From Rhodohalobacter barkolensis (GTDB taxonomy: Bacteria > Bacteroidota > Rhodothermia > Balneolales > Balneolaceae): 64,000 nucleotides of DNA. The stretch spans positions 1,054,001 to 1,118,000 of the forward strand of contig NZ_PISP01000001.1 of assembly GCF_002834295.1 (NCBI RefSeq), written 5' to 3'. Each line of letters begins with the position of its first letter. The stretch's first letter is position 1. The translations under genes and the position numbers were made by a program. Of the stretch, positions 63,096 through 64,000 are shown piece by piece. The notes beneath the pieces were generated by a model. It saw only the letters and a list, made by a program, of their open reading frames with translations. It was not told where the DNA came from and made no database searches.

Positions 63096-63635
63096 ATGAA
63101 GTTTAGCTCTTTTAAAATCTCGATCATATTAGCCGTTTCACTATTTGCCATTATTTCCTGTGATACAAATGATCCTTTCAACATTCCCCCTCCGGATTTT
63201 TCAACGGTTCCCGATGCCTATGACTATGAAGATTTGGAGCCGATTGATATAGAAGAAGGAATCACAGCATATATTCACGAAGAGGGAGACGGAGTGGGTA
63301 CTGTTACCATTCGCGATGATTTACTCCTGTTTATTACATTGAGGACATTGGATGGAGATATCATCTATAGTACCTATAATGATGCCAGTGTTGAACCTAC
63401 GACGGTTCGTGTAGGGAATATTCAACTTAATCCAAGTGTGTTCAATTACAGTATTCAACTGACATACACTTATGGAATGAGGCAGGGTCTTATAGGTATG
63501 GAAGAGGGAGAACGACGGACTTTGATCGTTCAACCTGAACAGGGATTTGCAGATTTGCCGGACGGTGCTGCTAATTCTGAATACAAAGAATCTGTGCTGC
63601 AGTATGATGTTATTGTCCTAGACATTCTGGATTAA
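63096..63635 (+). CDS. FKBP-like lipoprotein
   Basis: A 179-residue lipoprotein with a signal ending AIISC (C22) and a short proline/aspartate-rich linker. The C-terminal domain has the FKBP pattern: an early strand after DLLLFITLRTLDGDIIYST, the helix and loop YGMRQGLIGMEEGERRTLIVQPEQGF and the final strand VLQYDVIVLDIL. FKBPs isomerise prolyl bonds, here probably in the periplasm. Several aromatic residues of the usual active site are not obvious, so activity is uncertain. It follows tatC after 104 nt. Confidence 0.75.
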   Translation: MKFSSFKISIILAVSLFAIISCDTNDPFNIPPPDFSTVPDAYDYEDLEPIDIEEGITAYIHEEGDGVGTVTIRDDLLLFITLRTLDGDIIYSTYNDASVEPTTVRVGNIQLNPSVFNYSIQLTYTYGMRQGLIGMEEGERRTLIVQPEQGFADLPDGAANSEYKESVLQYDVIVLDILD

Positions 63636-63671
63636 GAACATCTTAAAAAAAGAAACGAAGGTTATTAAAAA

Positions 63672-63702
63672 GAAGAGTTTTTAAAACAGCTCTTCCTTTT
63701 TT
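63672..63702. terminator. Bidirectional terminator between convergent genes
   Basis: GAAGAG (63672-63677) pairs with CTCTTC (63690-63695), with A/T-rich flanks giving a T-run on both strands (63697-63702 rightward; complementary to 63666-63671 leftward). It lies between the FKBP-like gene and the convergent racemase gene and can serve both. Confidence 0.65.
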
Positions 63703-63705
63703 GTT

Positions 63706-64000
63706 TTAGAAATTCAAATACTCCCGTTCAAACCGGCCCTTCAGATTGGTGAGTATTTCATGAACGTTTGTCCCTGCAAGTTCAGACCAATCCGCTGCAT
63801 TTAAAGCCTCACCTCCAAGCAGTGTAACATCCGCATCCGTTGAGATCTTATCCCCTTTTAGGTAAACCATTATGTAATCCATAGTAACGTTACCAACCTG
63901 AGAATAAAGCTTCCCATTGATTGAAACCTGTAACTTGTTGCTTAGTGATCTTGGAATTCCATCTCCATATCCAACAGGAATGGTTGCCAGGTACCCATCT
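63706..64000 (-). CDS. alr: Alanine racemase, C-terminus (partial)
   Basis: The last 97 codons of a leftward gene, ending TAA at 63706-63708, are in the window; the rest lies beyond the right edge. The peptide has IPVGYGDGIPR, the IMDGKLYSQVGNVTMDYIMV-type strand with the conserved M-D and a final strand-helix EILTNLKGRFERE. This is the C-terminal beta domain of PLP-dependent alanine racemase, which makes D-alanine for the wall. The catalytic tyrosine of this domain lies upstream of the visible part. A MurF-Alr fusion, common in Bacteroidota, cannot be excluded. Confidence 0.85.
   Translation of the reverse strand, partial: DGYLATIPVGYGDGIPRSLSNKLQVSINGKLYSQVGNVTMDYIMVYLKGDKISTDADVTLLGGEALNAADWSELAGTNVHEILTNLKGRFEREYLNF

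Noticed and set aside
1-64000. CRISPR arrays, insertion sequences, rRNA and tRNA genes
   Set aside because: No regularly spaced repeats, transposase frames or rRNA/tRNA signatures were seen; the only tRNA-like structure is the tmRNA acceptor domain.

Overview
The window looks like chromosomal DNA from a marine or saline member of the Bacteroidota/Rhodothermota/Balneolota group, with a Balneolales-type bacterium the best guess. The evidence is a C-terminal sorting domain typical of type IX secretion (33185-35572), a TonB receptor with a carboxypeptidase-like N-terminal domain followed by a DUF4249 lipoprotein, a fasciclin lipoprotein, weak Shine-Dalgarno sequences before most genes, a low to moderate GC content, and a tmRNA tag ending in ...YSYRLAA. 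No rRNA or tRNA gene, insertion sequence, complete prophage or CRISPR array was seen. Taxonomy is inferred from gene content only.

Layout. 1-1560 (leftward): the N-terminus of RecC cut by the window edge, then a ribbon-helix-helix protein and a ParA ATPase. 2063-3848 (rightward): a hotdog thioesterase, a small Hpt-like protein and GalE. 3856-10674: an M42 aminopeptidase, a second thioesterase, an HD phosphohydrolase, a PAS-HisKA-REC protein without a kinase ATPase domain, thyA-folA and mgtE. 10760-20457: a compact leftward block of twelve genes, pfkA-pgi-deoxynucleoside kinase-DUF177-rpmF-plsX-fabH-fabD-fabG-acpP-fabF-rnc, linking glycolysis, nucleotide salvage and type II fatty acid synthesis. 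20586-25333 (rightward): polyprenyl synthase, LpxH, a class A penicillin-binding protein and a lipoprotein, all concerned with or adjacent to envelope building. 25555-32954: nuoABCDEFGH, ending at a strong terminator without nuoI-N.

33185-43034 is the most lineage-specific part: a secreted protein that carries cohesin-like and dockerin-like modules together with a sorting domain, a Ser/Thr kinase with TPR-type repeats, and a DUF58/BatD/VWA set split by an opposite-strand M23 peptidase. 43096-47391 holds mfd and a Sua5-type threonylcarbamoyl-AMP synthase. 47548-49983 is a large fasciclin lipoprotein. 50081-52380 is a divergent pair likely to hydrate and glycosylate carotenoids. 52492-55915 holds a XerC/D recombinase, a ribosome hibernation factor, HPr kinase and a second M23 peptidase. 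55961-56809 holds a lone recombinase N-terminal (SAM-like) domain beside ssrA (tmRNA). 57048-60221 is the TonB receptor/DUF4249 pair, 60330-62991 is rpiB-glyA-tatC, then an FKBP-like lipoprotein and the 3' end of an alanine racemase gene cut by the right edge.

Most of the window is conserved housekeeping. The places most likely to hold something undescribed are the lone SAM-like recombinase domain next to ssrA, the cohesin/dockerin/sorting-domain protein, the kinase-like protein that lacks an ATPase domain together with an orphan Hpt protein, and the structured non-coding region upstream of parA.
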